Assembly (NCBI RefSeq): GCF_000761155.1
Contig: NZ_CP009533.1
Location: 4,209,501 to 4,273,500, forward strand
From: Pseudomonas rhizosphaerae
GTDB taxonomy: Bacteria; Pseudomonadota; Gammaproteobacteria; Pseudomonadales; Pseudomonadaceae
Length of the DNA stretch: 64,000 nucleotides
Direction: 5' to 3'
Position numbers and translations under genes: made by a program. The notes under the pieces are model-generated. The model searched no databases, had not been told where the DNA came from, and saw nothing but the letters and a program-made list of their open reading frames with translations. Positions 35,311-44,211 of this stretch are shown here, piece by piece. The number at the start of each line of letters is the position of its first letter. The first letter of the stretch is position 1.

Positions 35311-35982
35311 TCAGGTTCCTTGAAAGATCGAGAAATAATCGCGGCCTTCTATCTGGCCGCGACGCAGGGGGTTGCGCGTGCAGAAGCGGGCATAGCCGGC
35401 CTCCACGAAGCGGTACGGCAGGTGCTCGTCGCGGCCCAGCGGAATGCCCAGGCGCGTGGTCTGCAGAATATGGGGGACGCGGGCGCCGACGTCGTCGACG
35501 AACAACTGCTCGATGTCGAAACGCTGGGCATCCCACACCGGTACCTTCAAGCCCAAGGCTTTGCACAGCAGGGTCTGCCCGGCGCACAGGCGCTGGGCCG
35601 GACGCGGCTGGCCGCTCGCATCGGGGTTGTTGAGCTGCATCTGGGCGAAGGCGTTGTCGTCGGTATGGGCATCGAGCCAAGGGTAGGCGGACTTGATCAG
35701 CACCGCATTGCCCGGCCCCTGGGCACTGAAGTTCAGCGAGTCGCCGCCGCGGGCGTAGTACATATAGATGTGGCCGCCGTCCAGGAACAGCGCGCGGCGT
35801 TTGTGGGTATAGCCCAGCGATGCATGACTGCCGCGATCCGTGACGTAGTACGCCTCGGTTTCGATGATGCGCGCCGACAACCAGTAGGGCCCCTGGCGGT
35901 GGCGAATCACCTTGCCCAGCAACGCACGGGCCAGGGATTGCGCGTCGGTGTCGAAAAAGGCATCGGGCAAAGGGTTGAACAT
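35311..35982 (-). CDS. 3-methyladenine DNA glycosylase (AAG/MPG family)
   Basis: A 223-residue glycosylase of the alkyladenine type: ARALLGKVIRHR (about 18-29), IIETEAYYVTDRGSHASLGYT with catalytic glutamate, and MYYARGGDSLNF. It would remove alkylated purines. ATG codons at 35982 and 35994 are both possible; the inner one is used because family members start close to LPDAFF. Divergent from proA. Confidence 0.93.
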   Translation of the reverse strand: MFNPLPDAFFDTDAQSLARALLGKVIRHRQGPYWLSARIIETEAYYVTDRGSHASLGYTHKRRALFLDGGHIYMYYARGGDSLNFSAQGPGNAVLIKSAYPWLDAHTDDNAFAQMQLNNPDASGQPRPAQRLCAGQTLLCKALGLKVPVWDAQRFDIEQLFVDDVGARVPHILQTTRLGIPLGRDEHLPYRFVEAGYARFCTRNPLRRGQIEGRDYFSIFQGT

Positions 35983-36109
35983 AACGGGGTCCATTCGGTG
36001 TCGCGGTGGATGATAGCAATTGCACATCGGTGAAGCCCGTGGACATATGTTTAAAGAGGTGTTTTCGACCATCCGCCCGTCACCGCTGTTAGTGGGCGTA
36101 CGTGACAGC

Positions 36110-36115
36110 TATAAT
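36110..36115 (+). promoter_or_regulatory. -10 element of the proA operon
   Basis: TATAAT lies 36 bp before the proA ATG in GACAGCTATAATCAGCC. A TGTTAG at 17 bp upstream is a poor -35. This is the likely entry promoter for the proA-nadD-rsfS-rlmH run of genes. Confidence 0.6.
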
Positions 36116-36150
36116 CAGCCGCTTTCCTCTTTGCCAAGACCACAGAGACC

Positions 36151-37422
36151 ATGACCGAGTCCGTTCTTGACTACATGACCCGCCTGGGTCGCGCCGCCCG
36201 CGAAGCCTCGCGGGTCATTGGCCGTGCCAGCACCGCGCAGAAGAATCGCGCCCTGCAGGCGGCGGCCAGTGCCTTGGACAGCGCGCGCGCCGAACTGGTT
36301 GCCGCCAACGAACAGGATTTGGCATCGGGTCGTGCCAATGGCCTGGACGCAGCCATGCTCGAGCGCCTGGCGCTGACCCCTGCGCGCATCGACGGCATGA
36401 TCGTCGGCCTGCGCCAGGTGGCCAGCCTGCCGGACCCGGTCGGGGCGATTCGCGACATGAGCTACCGGCCTTCGGGTATCCAGGTCGGCAAGATGCGCGT
36501 GCCGCTGGGTGTGGTCGGCATCATCTACGAGTCGCGGCCCAACGTGACCATCGACGCCGCCAGCCTGTGCCTGAAGTCGGGCAATGCCACGATCCTGCGC
36601 GGCGGCTCCGAGGCGATCCACTCCAATCGCGCCATCGCCACCTGCATTCAGCGCGGCCTGGCCGAAGCCGGCCTGCCTGCCGCCGTGGTGCAAGTGGTCG
36701 ACACCACCGATCGCGCCGCGGTCGGCGCCTTGATCAGCATGCCCGAGTACGTCGACATCATTGTGCCGCGCGGCGGACGAGGGTTGATCGAGCGGGTCAG
36801 TCGCGAGGCCAAGGTGCCGGTGATCAAGCACCTGGATGGCATCTGCCATGTGTTCGTCGACGCCGGGGCCGATTTGGCCAAGGCGCAACGCATCGCCTTC
36901 AATGCCAAAACCTACCGCTACGGCATCTGCGGGGCCATGGAGACGCTGCTGGTCGACCAGTCGGTGGCGGCCAGCTTCCTGCCACCGATGGCCGCGCAGT
37001 TCCGTGACAAAGGCGTCGAGCTGCGCGGCTGCCCGCGCACCCGCGATCTCATCGAAGCGATCCCGGCCAGCGAAGAGGACTGGAACACCGAGTACCTGGC
37101 GGCCATCCTGTCCATTCGTGTGGTCGACGGGCTGGACCAGGCCATTGAGCACATCAATCAGCACGGCTCGCATCACACCGATGCGATCGTGACCGAACAG
37201 CAGGGTCACGCCCGGCGTTTCGTCGCCGAAGTCGACTCGGCCTCGGTCATGGTCAACGCACCCACCTGTTTCGCCGATGGTTTCGAATACGGGCTGGGCG
37301 CCGAGATCGGCATTTCCACCGACAAGATTCACGCCCGCGGTCCGGTTGGGCTGGAAGGCCTGACCTGCGAGAAGTACGTGGTGATCGGCGACGGCCAGCT
37401 GCGCGGCCAGGAGCCGGTCTGA
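36151..37422 (+). CDS. proA: Gamma-glutamyl phosphate reductase
   Basis: A 423-residue enzyme of the ALDH superfamily that makes glutamate-5-semialdehyde for proline. The start [20 protein letters not shown] and the segments [16 protein letters not shown] (about 114-129) and [15 protein letters not shown], with the active cysteine, are typical. It heads a long plus-strand run of core genes; nadD follows 1 bp after its stop. Confidence 0.98.
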   Translation: MTESVLDYMTRLGRAAREASRVIGRASTAQKNRALQAAASALDSARAELVAANEQDLASGRANGLDAAMLERLALTPARIDGMIVGLRQVASLPDPVGAIRDMSYRPSGIQVGKMRVPLGVVGIIYESRPNVTIDAASLCLKSGNATILRGGSEAIHSNRAIATCIQRGLAEAGLPAAVVQVVDTTDRAAVGALISMPEYVDIIVPRGGRGLIERVSREAKVPVIKHLDGICHVFVDAGADLAKAQRIAFNAKTYRYGICGAMETLLVDQSVAASFLPPMAAQFRDKGVELRGCPRTRDLIEAIPASEEDWNTEYLAAILSIRVVDGLDQAIEHINQHGSHHTDAIVTEQQGHARRFVAEVDSASVMVNAPTCFADGFEYGLGAEIGISTDKIHARGPVGLEGLTCEKYVVIGDGQLRGQEPV

Positions 37423-37423
37423 G

Positions 37424-38113
37424 TTGACCGCACCGAACCGGCCCGGTCCCCACGCTGTACACTCCCGCGCTGCGCGTCGAATCGGCGTGCTGGGTGGTAC
37501 CTTCGACCCGGTGCACATCGGTCATCTGCGCGGCGCCGTGGAGGTGGTCGAGGCACTGGGTCTGGACGACTTGCGACTGGTGCCTAGCGCCCGGCCGCCG
37601 CACCGCGACCAGCCGCAGGTCTCTGCCGAGCAGCGCCTGGCCATGGTGCGTGCCGCGGTGGAGGGGCTGGCGCCCCTGAGCGTGGATGACCGCGAGCTGG
37701 CGCGCGACAAACCGTCGTACACCCTCGACACCCTGGTGTCGATGCGCGCTGAGCTCGACCCGCAAGACCAGTTGCTCCTGCTCCTGGGCTGGGATGCCTT
37801 TTGTGGCTTGCCCTCCTGGTACCGCTGGGAAGAACTGCTGCAACACTGTCACATCGTCGTGTTGCAGCGACCTGATGCGGACACCGAGCTGCCGGATGCC
37901 TTGCGCAACCTGGTGGCGGCGCGTTCCATCAGCGACCCGCAGGCCCTCAAGGGGGCCTGTGGGCAGATTACATTCGTCTGGCAGGCACCGCTCGCGGTGT
38001 CGGCCACCCAGATCCGTCAACTGCTGGCCAGCGGCAAGTCGGTGCGTTTCCTGGTGCCCGACGCAGTATTGGCCTACATCGAGGCGCACGGGCTGTACCG
38101 TGCGTCCAATTGA
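37424..38113 (+). CDS. nadD: Nicotinate-nucleotide adenylyltransferase (TTG start)
   Basis: A 229-residue enzyme that adenylates nicotinate mononucleotide in NAD synthesis. Motifs [18 protein letters not shown] (about 22-39) and SATQIRQLL near 190 are complete. No ATG or GTG lies before the conserved domain. The TTG at 37424, preceded by AGGAG ten bases upstream inside the end of proA, is the best start. The gene begins 1 bp after the proA stop, so translation is probably coupled. Confidence 0.94.
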   Translation: MTAPNRPGPHAVHSRAARRIGVLGGTFDPVHIGHLRGAVEVVEALGLDDLRLVPSARPPHRDQPQVSAEQRLAMVRAAVEGLAPLSVDDRELARDKPSYTLDTLVSMRAELDPQDQLLLLLGWDAFCGLPSWYRWEELLQHCHIVVLQRPDADTELPDALRNLVAARSISDPQALKGACGQITFVWQAPLAVSATQIRQLLASGKSVRFLVPDAVLAYIEAHGLYRASN

Positions 38114-38129
38114 ACTGAACGAGTTTTAT

Positions 38130-38519
38130 ATGAGCAATAAGCAAGCAATCCCCGCTGAAGAAATCGTCGAGCTGACCAAGCTCGCTCTCGAAGACGTCAA
38201 GGCCCAGGACATCCTGGTCATCGACGTGCGCGACAAGAACAGCATCACCGATTTCATGGTGATCGCCACCGGTACCTCCAACCGCCAGATCAGCGCCATG
38301 CGCGAGAAGGTCCGCGAGCTGGTCAAGGCCAAGGGCGTCAAGCCGCTGGGTGAAGAAGGTGCGGGCGACAGCGATTGGGTCCTGCTCGACCTGGACACCG
38401 TCGTGGTGCACATGATGACCGCCGCCGCGCGTCAGTTCTACGACCTGGAACGCCTGTGGCAAGGTGCCGAGCAGAGCCGTGCCGCCAGCGCTGCGCACCA
38501 TACCCCCGGCCACGAATAA
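38130..38519 (+). CDS. rsfS: Ribosomal silencing factor RsfS
   Basis: A 129-residue protein of the Iojap/RsfS family. KLALEDVKAQDILVIDV near the N-terminus, then SITDFMVIATGTSNRQI and GDSDWVLLDLDTVVVHMM. It binds ribosomal protein L14 and blocks subunit joining in stationary phase. It lies 16 bp after nadD in the usual nadD-rsfS-rlmH order. Confidence 0.97.
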   Translation: MSNKQAIPAEEIVELTKLALEDVKAQDILVIDVRDKNSITDFMVIATGTSNRQISAMREKVRELVKAKGVKPLGEEGAGDSDWVLLDLDTVVVHMMTAAARQFYDLERLWQGAEQSRAASAAHHTPGHE

Positions 38520-38528
38520 GTTCGGGTC

Positions 38529-38996
38529 ATGCGTCTGCGCCTGATCGCGGTAGGTTCGCGCATGCCCAAGTGGGTGGAAGAGGGCTGGCATGAATATGCC
38601 AAGCGTCTGCCCGCCGAGCTGGCGCTGGACCTGGTCGAAATCCCGCTCAATACCCGTGGCAAGAATGCCGACGTCGCCCGCTTTATCCGTCAGGAAGGCG
38701 AAGCGATGCTGGCCAAGGTCGGCCCGGGCGAGCGCATCGTCACCCTCGAGGTGCACGGCAAGCCCTGGAGCACCGAGCAGCTGGCGGTGGAACTGGACCG
38801 CTGGCGCCTGGACTCGCGCACGGTGAACTTCATGGTCGGCGGCCCCGAGGGGCTGGCGCCGGAAGTCTGCGCCCGGGCCGAGCAGCGCTGGTCGCTGTCG
38901 CCGCTGACCTTGCCTCACCCGCTGGTACGGATACTCATCGGTGAACAGCTGTATCGCGCCTGGACCGTGCTGTCCGGGCACCCTTATCACAAATAG
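38529..38996 (+). CDS. rlmH: 23S rRNA (pseudouridine1915-N3)-methyltransferase
   Basis: A 155-residue SPOUT methyltransferase starting [19 protein letters not shown]. The knot motifs [14 protein letters not shown] (about 99-112) and [18 protein letters not shown] are complete. It methylates pseudouridine 1915 of helix 69. It lies 9 bp after rsfS and 15 bp before mrdA. Confidence 0.98.
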   Translation: MRLRLIAVGSRMPKWVEEGWHEYAKRLPAELALDLVEIPLNTRGKNADVARFIRQEGEAMLAKVGPGERIVTLEVHGKPWSTEQLAVELDRWRLDSRTVNFMVGGPEGLAPEVCARAEQRWSLSPLTLPHPLVRILIGEQLYRAWTVLSGHPYHK

Positions 38997-39011
38997 GCCG
39001 TAAACCAGCCG

Positions 39012-40907
39012 ATGTCCCAGCCGATTCGCCTCAAGGACCACGAGAAAGACGCGCGCACCGTGCGCAGCCGCGTCGTGGTCGGTGCGGCGGCGATCCTGGT
39101 GCTGATCTGCGTGCTGATCGCGCGCCTGTATTTCCTGCAGGTGATCCAGTACGAATATCACTCCACGCTTTCGGAAAACAATCGGGTCCACGTGCAGCCG
39201 ATTCCGCCCACGCGCGGGCTGATCTTCGACCGCAACGGCGTGGTCGTGGCCGACAACCGACCCAGCTTCAGCCTGAGCATGACCCGCGAGCGCTCCGGCG
39301 ACTGGCGTCAGGTGCTCGACACCATCGTCGAGGTGCTGGAGCTCAGCGAGGAAGACCGGCAACTGTTCGAGCGCCGCATGAAACAGGGGCGCCGGCCGTT
39401 CGAGCCTGTGCCCATCCTGTTCGAACTCAACGAAGAACAGATTGCCCGGGTTGCGGTGAACCAGTTCCGCCTGCCCGGTGTGGAAGTGGTTGCGCAACTG
39501 GTGCGCCATTACCCGCAGGGCGCGCATTTCGCGCACTCGGTGGGTTATGTCGGACGCATCAACGAGAAGGAACTCAAGACCCTGGACCCGGTGGACTACA
39601 GCGGTACCCACCATATCGGCAAGACCGGCATCGAGCGTTTCTACGAGCCGGAACTGCATGGCACGGTGGGGTACGAGGAAGTCGAGACCAACGCCCGTGG
39701 CCGCGTGCTGCGGGTGCTCAAACGCACCGATCCGAAACCGGGCAAGGACATCGTCCTGAGCCTCGACATCAAGCTGCAGGAAGCGGCCGAAGAGGCGCTG
39801 GGCGGTCGGCGCGGTGCCATCGTGGCGATGGACCCACGCACCGGCGAAGTGCTGGCCATGGTCAGCCAGCCCAGTTTCGACCCCAACCTGTTCGTCACCG
39901 GCATCGGCTTCCAGGCCTACGCCGACCTGCGCGATTCGATCGATCGACCACTGTTCAACCGCGTGTTGCGCGGCCTGTATCCGCCGGGTTCGACGATCAA
40001 GCCTGCGGTAGCGATCGCCGGTCTGGATTCAGGGGTAATCAATGCCGGTTCACGGGTGTTCGACCCCGGCTTCTATCAATTGCCCAACTACGACCACAAA
40101 TACCGCAACTGGAACCGCACCGGCGATGGCTGGGTGGACCTGGACACCGCCATCATGCGTTCCAACGACACCTATTTCTATGACCTGGCGCACAAGCTGG
40201 GCATCGACAAGCTGGACAGCTACATGGGCCAGTTCGGCATCGGCCAGAAGGTGTCCCTCGACATGTTCGAGGAGTCGCCGGGCCTGATGCCTTCTCGCGA
40301 ATGGAAGCGCAAGACCCGTCGCCAAGCCTGGTTCCCCGGCGAAACGCTGATCCTGGGCATCGGCCAGGGCTACATGCAGGCCACCCCGCTGCAATTGGCC
40401 CAGGCCACCGCTCTGGTGGCCAACAAGGGCAAATGGAATCGTCCGCGGCTGGCGCGGACCATCGAGGGCGCGCCGCCGGTGGACGAGAATCCGGTGCCCG
40501 ACATCGTGCTGCGCAACCCGTCCGACTGGGGCAAGGTCACCCATGGCATGGAGATGGTCATGCAGGGTGCCCGTGGCACCGCGCGCAAGGCGGCCATCGG
40601 CGCCAAGTACCGAATCGCCGGCAAGTCCGGTACGGCCCAGGTCGTCGCCATTCGCCAAGGTGAAAAGTACGACCGCAGCAAGGTCCAGGAACGCCATCGC
40701 GACCATGCCCTGTTCGTCGGCTTCGCGCCTGCCGACAACCCACGCATCGTAGTGTCGGTGATGGTCGAGAACGGCGAGTCCGGCTCCGGCGTCGCCGCGC
40801 CGGTGGTGCGTCAGATCATGGATGCCTGGCTGCTCGGCCCCGACGGCCAGTTGAAACCCGAATACGCCAGCGCCACGGGCGCGGAGATCACCGCCCTTGA
40901 AGAGTAA
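39012..40907 (+). CDS. mrdA: Penicillin-binding protein 2 (elongasome transpeptidase)
   Basis: A 631-residue class B PBP. A single transmembrane helix near 25-45 (VVVGAAAILVLICVLIARLYF) is followed by the dimerisation domain (about 55-230) and transpeptidase domain. The nucleophile is S327 in YPPGSTIKP; SND at the second motif (MRSNDTYF) and KSGTAQ complete the active site. It cross-links peptidoglycan during rod elongation together with RodA, whose gene overlaps its 3' end by 11 bp. Confidence 0.98.
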   Translation: MSQPIRLKDHEKDARTVRSRVVVGAAAILVLICVLIARLYFLQVIQYEYHSTLSENNRVHVQPIPPTRGLIFDRNGVVVADNRPSFSLSMTRERSGDWRQVLDTIVEVLELSEEDRQLFERRMKQGRRPFEPVPILFELNEEQIARVAVNQFRLPGVEVVAQLVRHYPQGAHFAHSVGYVGRINEKELKTLDPVDYSGTHHIGKTGIERFYEPELHGTVGYEEVETNARGRVLRVLKRTDPKPGKDIVLSLDIKLQEAAEEALGGRRGAIVAMDPRTGEVLAMVSQPSFDPNLFVTGIGFQAYADLRDSIDRPLFNRVLRGLYPPGSTIKPAVAIAGLDSGVINAGSRVFDPGFYQLPNYDHKYRNWNRTGDGWVDLDTAIMRSNDTYFYDLAHKLGIDKLDSYMGQFGIGQKVSLDMFEESPGLMPSREWKRKTRRQAWFPGETLILGIGQGYMQATPLQLAQATALVANKGKWNRPRLARTIEGAPPVDENPVPDIVLRNPSDWGKVTHGMEMVMQGARGTARKAAIGAKYRIAGKSGTAQVVAIRQGEKYDRSKVQERHRDHALFVGFAPADNPRIVVSVMVENGESGSGVAAPVVRQIMDAWLLGPDGQLKPEYASATGAEITALEE

Positions 40908-42042
40908 TTTCGATCGCATCCTCTCCAGCGAGGATGTGATGCGTCGCCGTGCGACGTTCCTGCAACGCATCCACATCGACGGCCCTTTGCTGATCCTGCT
41001 GCTGACCCTGGCCGCCGGCAGTCTGTTCGTCCTGTATTCGGCCAGCGGCAAGAACTGGGACCTGCTGATCAAGCAGGCCACTTCGTTCGGCCTGGGCCTG
41101 GTCTCGATGTTCGTCATCGCCCAGCTGGAACCGCGCTTCATGGCGCGCTGGGTGCCCCTGGCCTACGTGACCGGGGTGATCCTGCTGGTGGTGGTGGACG
41201 TCATGGGCCACAACGCCATGGGCGCCACACGGTGGATCAACATTCCCGGGGTCATCCGCTTCCAGCCTTCGGAGTTCATGAAGATCATCATGCCGGCGAC
41301 CATCGCCTGGTATTTGGCCAAGCGAACCCTGCCGCCGACCCTCAAGCACGTGGCGGCCAGCCTGGCCCTGATCGGCATTCCCTTCGTGCTGATCGTGCGC
41401 CAGCCGGACCTGGGTACGTCGCTGCTGATCCTGGCGTCAGGTGCTTTCGTGCTGTTCATGGCCGGACTGCGCTGGCGCTGGATCGTCAGCGTGCTGGCCG
41501 CAGCGGTGCCGGTGGCAGTGGGCATGTGGTTCTTCATCATGCACGATTACCAGAAGCAGCGAATCCTGACCTTTCTCGACCCCGAAAGCGATCCGTTGGG
41601 GACCGGCTGGAACATCATCCAGTCCAAGGCGGCCATCGGCTCGGGCGGCGTCTTCGGCAAGGGCTGGCTGCTGGGCACCCAGTCACACCTGGATTTCCTG
41701 CCCGAAAGCCATACCGACTTCATCATTGCGGTACTGGGCGAGGAGTTCGGCCTGGTCGGCATCTGTGCGCTGCTGCTGATCTATCTGTTGCTGATCGGCC
41801 GCGGGCTGGTGATCACCGCACAGGCTCAGACCCTGTACGGAAAGTTGCTGGCTGGCAGCTTGACCATGACTTTTTTTGTTTACGTTTTCGTCAATATCGG
41901 TATGGTCAGTGGCCTGCTGCCGGTGGTGGGGGTACCGTTGCCATTCATTAGCTACGGCGGAACTTCGTTGGTGACCCTACTGTCAGCGTTTGGCGTTTTG
42001 ATGTCGATCCACACCCATCGCAAGTGGATCGCACAGGTTTGA
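40897..42042 (+). CDS. rodA: Rod-shape peptidoglycan glycosyltransferase RodA (TTG start)
   Basis: A 381-residue SEDS-family membrane protein with about ten helices. Motifs ATRWINIPGVIRFQPSEFMK (about 108-127) and the C-terminal LPFISYGGTSLV are typical. The frame starts at a TTG at 40897, inside the end of mrdA, giving KSNFDRILSSEDVMRRR. An ATG at 40936 would remove 13 residues. It polymerises lipid II in the elongasome with PBP2. Confidence 0.96.
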   Translation: MKSNFDRILSSEDVMRRRATFLQRIHIDGPLLILLLTLAAGSLFVLYSASGKNWDLLIKQATSFGLGLVSMFVIAQLEPRFMARWVPLAYVTGVILLVVVDVMGHNAMGATRWINIPGVIRFQPSEFMKIIMPATIAWYLAKRTLPPTLKHVAASLALIGIPFVLIVRQPDLGTSLLILASGAFVLFMAGLRWRWIVSVLAAAVPVAVGMWFFIMHDYQKQRILTFLDPESDPLGTGWNIIQSKAAIGSGGVFGKGWLLGTQSHLDFLPESHTDFIIAVLGEEFGLVGICALLLIYLLLIGRGLVITAQAQTLYGKLLAGSLTMTFFVYVFVNIGMVSGLLPVVGVPLPFISYGGTSLVTLLSAFGVLMSIHTHRKWIAQV

Positions 42043-42059
42043 ATAAGGTGAGCAATTGC

Positions 42060-43070
42060 ATGCAAGTAATGCGTAGCTGGGCAGCTCGAAACGTTCCCTG
42101 GATTGGCCTGATGGGCCTGTTGGGGTCGGCACAGCAAGCCAGCGCCGGCGACTACGGTGGCTCACCGCAGGTGACCCAGTTCATTGGCGAAATGACCCGC
42201 GACTACGGCTTCGCCAGCGAGCAGTTGAACGAAGTGTTCAGGGAAGTCGAGCGCAAGCAGTCGATTCTGGACGCCATTTCGCGTCCCGCCGAACGGGTCA
42301 AGCCGTGGAGCGAATACCGGCCCATGTTCATCACCGATGCGCGTATCGCCCGCGGTGTCGACTTCTGGCGCCAGCACGAAGCAGTGCTGGCCCGCGCCGA
42401 GCGCGAATACGGCGTGCCGGCCCAAATCATCGTCGCGATCATCGGCGTCGAAACCTTCTTTGGCCGCAACACTGGCAATTACCGGGTCATCGACGCGCTG
42501 TCCACCCTGAGCTTCGACTACCCGCCGCGAGCGCCTTTCTTCCGCAAGGAGCTGCGCGAGTTCTTCCTGCTGGCGCGCGACGAGCAGCTCGATCCGCTGA
42601 CGCTCAAGGGCTCGTACGCCGGTGCCATGGGCCTGCCGCAGTTCATGCCCAGCAGCTTCCGCGCCTATGCAGTGGATTTCGATGGCGATGGCCACATCAA
42701 CATCTGGACCAACCCCGATGACGCCATCGGCAGCGTGGCCAGCTATTTCAAGGAACATGGCTGGGTTGCCGGTCAACCGGTGGTCAGCCGTGCCAGCGTT
42801 TCCGGCCCGCAGGTCGACGACGGCTTGAGCCCGGGCATCGACCCGGTCAAGAATGTCGGGCAGTTGCGAGCGTTGGGTTGGTCGAGTCATGATGCGCTGA
42901 GTAACGACCTGCCGGTGACTGCCTTTCGCCTGCAGGGCGCCGCAGGCCCGGAATATTGGCTGGGCCTGAAGAATTTCTATGCAATCACTCGCTACAACCG
43001 CAGTGTGATGTACGCCATGGCCGTGCACCAACTGTCGGAATCGCTGGTTCAAGCACGGGGCGTCAAGTAA
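42060..43070 (+). CDS. mltB: Lytic murein transglycosylase B
   Basis: A 336-residue transglycosylase. A signal sequence (RSWAARNVPWIGLMGLLG, cleavage after ASA) precedes the SLT_2 domain. The catalytic glutamate is in IIGVETFFGRNTG (about 135-147), followed by GAMGLPQFMPSSFRAYAVD. It cleaves glycan strands to anhydromuropeptides in the periplasm. The ATG at 42060 has AAGGTGAG upstream. It corresponds to the SltB1/MltB gene next to rodA in P. aeruginosa. The stop overlaps rlpA by one base (TAATG). Confidence 0.95.
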   Translation: MQVMRSWAARNVPWIGLMGLLGSAQQASAGDYGGSPQVTQFIGEMTRDYGFASEQLNEVFREVERKQSILDAISRPAERVKPWSEYRPMFITDARIARGVDFWRQHEAVLARAEREYGVPAQIIVAIIGVETFFGRNTGNYRVIDALSTLSFDYPPRAPFFRKELREFFLLARDEQLDPLTLKGSYAGAMGLPQFMPSSFRAYAVDFDGDGHINIWTNPDDAIGSVASYFKEHGWVAGQPVVSRASVSGPQVDDGLSPGIDPVKNVGQLRALGWSSHDALSNDLPVTAFRLQGAAGPEYWLGLKNFYAITRYNRSVMYAMAVHQLSESLVQARGVK

Positions 43071-44089
43071 TGCGGGCAATGCCGATACGTACATCATCAG
43101 CCATCGCGGCCTGCGCGGCACTGGGCCTGTTGCTCGCCAGCTGCTCGTCGACCCCGCCGCCGTCGCGTACCGTGAAGCAGTCGGGCCCGACCGTGAAAGC
43201 CATGCCCGGCCTGAACATCAACCGTGCCCACAAGGACGGTGCGCCATGGTGGGACGTCGACGTGTCGAAGATTCCCGACGCCGTGCCGACCCTGCACACC
43301 GGCCCGTACAAGGCCAACCCCTATACGGTGCTGGGCAAGACCTACTTCCCGATCGCCGAGTCGCGCCAGTATCAGGCCACCGGCACGGCGTCCTGGTATG
43401 GCACCAAGTTTCACGGCCAGAACACCGCCAACGGTGAGGTCTACGACCTGTATGGCATGAGCGCGGCGCACAAGACTCTGCCGCTGCCCAGCTATGTGCG
43501 CGTTACCAACCTGGACAACAGCCGCAGCGTGATCCTGCGGGTCAACGACCGCGGGCCGTTCTATTCCGACCGCATCATCGACCTGTCCTATGCGGCGGCG
43601 AAAAAGCTGGGTTACGCCGAAACGGGTACGGCGCGAGTCCGCGTCGAAGGCATCGACCCGCAGGAATGGTGGGCGCAACGCGGCCGTCCGGCGCCCCTGG
43701 TGCTGAACCAGGGTCCGGTGGTGGCGCAGGCCCGGCCCAACATCACGCCGTCGGCCGGTACGGTCGAGCAATATACGCCACCGCCGCAACAACACGCGGT
43801 CGCCACGCTGCCGGTGCAGATGGACGCAAAAAAAAACGGTTCTGCACAAGCGTCTGGCCTGTATCTCCAGGTGGGAGCGTTCGCCAACCCCGACGCTGCG
43901 GAACTGCTGCGTTCCAAGCTGAGTTCGATGGTCAGCGCGCCGGCCTTCACCAGCCAGATCGCAGTGAACCAGCAGACGTTCTATCGGGTGCGCCTGGGAC
44001 CGATCAATTCCCAGGGTGAAGCCCAGCAGATACAAGACAACGTGCGCATGGCCAACCTCGGCGTGCCCAAGTTAGTGACACTGGATTGA
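43070..44089 (+). CDS. rlpA: Septal ring lytic transglycosylase RlpA (lipoprotein)
   Basis: A 339-residue lipoprotein with lipobox LLLASC (lipidated Cys near 23). The double-psi beta-barrel domain (about 100-195; GTASWYGTKFHGQNTANGE and VNDRGPFYSDRIIDLS) is the catalytic part. The C-terminal SPOR domain (about 260-339; GLYLQVGAFANPDAAELL) binds denuded glycan at the septum. A run of nine A residues lies in the linker between the two. The ATG at 43070 overlaps the mltB stop. Confidence 0.96.
   Translation: MRAMPIRTSSAIAACAALGLLLASCSSTPPPSRTVKQSGPTVKAMPGLNINRAHKDGAPWWDVDVSKIPDAVPTLHTGPYKANPYTVLGKTYFPIAESRQYQATGTASWYGTKFHGQNTANGEVYDLYGMSAAHKTLPLPSYVRVTNLDNSRSVILRVNDRGPFYSDRIIDLSYAAAKKLGYAETGTARVRVEGIDPQEWWAQRGRPAPLVLNQGPVVAQARPNITPSAGTVEQYTPPPQQHAVATLPVQMDAKKNGSAQASGLYLQVGAFANPDAAELLRSKLSSMVSAPAFTSQIAVNQQTFYRVRLGPINSQGEAQQIQDNVRMANLGVPKLVTLD
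43828..43836 (+). repeat. A9 homopolymer in the rlpA linker
   Basis: Nine consecutive A residues encode the DAKKNG part of the linker between the catalytic and SPOR domains of RlpA. It is the longest homopolymer noticed in any coding region of this GC-rich window and a likely site of slippage. Confidence 0.85.
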
Positions 44090-44092
44090 ACC

Positions 44093-44138
44093 GCGCCGCC
44101 TGCGGGCGGCGCTGCAATGAACGCCCGGCAACGGGCGT
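44093..44138 (+). other. Two tandem stem-loops between rlpA and dacA
   Basis: GCGCCGCC-tgcg-GGCGGCGC (44093-44112) is followed by ACGCCCG-gcaa-CGGGCGT (44121-44138). Neither has a T run. They may attenuate or stabilise the rlpA/dacA transcript. Confidence 0.6.
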
Positions 44139-44211
44139 GCGACACCGGGCCGACCGCCCACAACAAGACTGCCCGCAAGGGCATGTGCCCATCAGCAATT
44201 TCGAGAGACGG

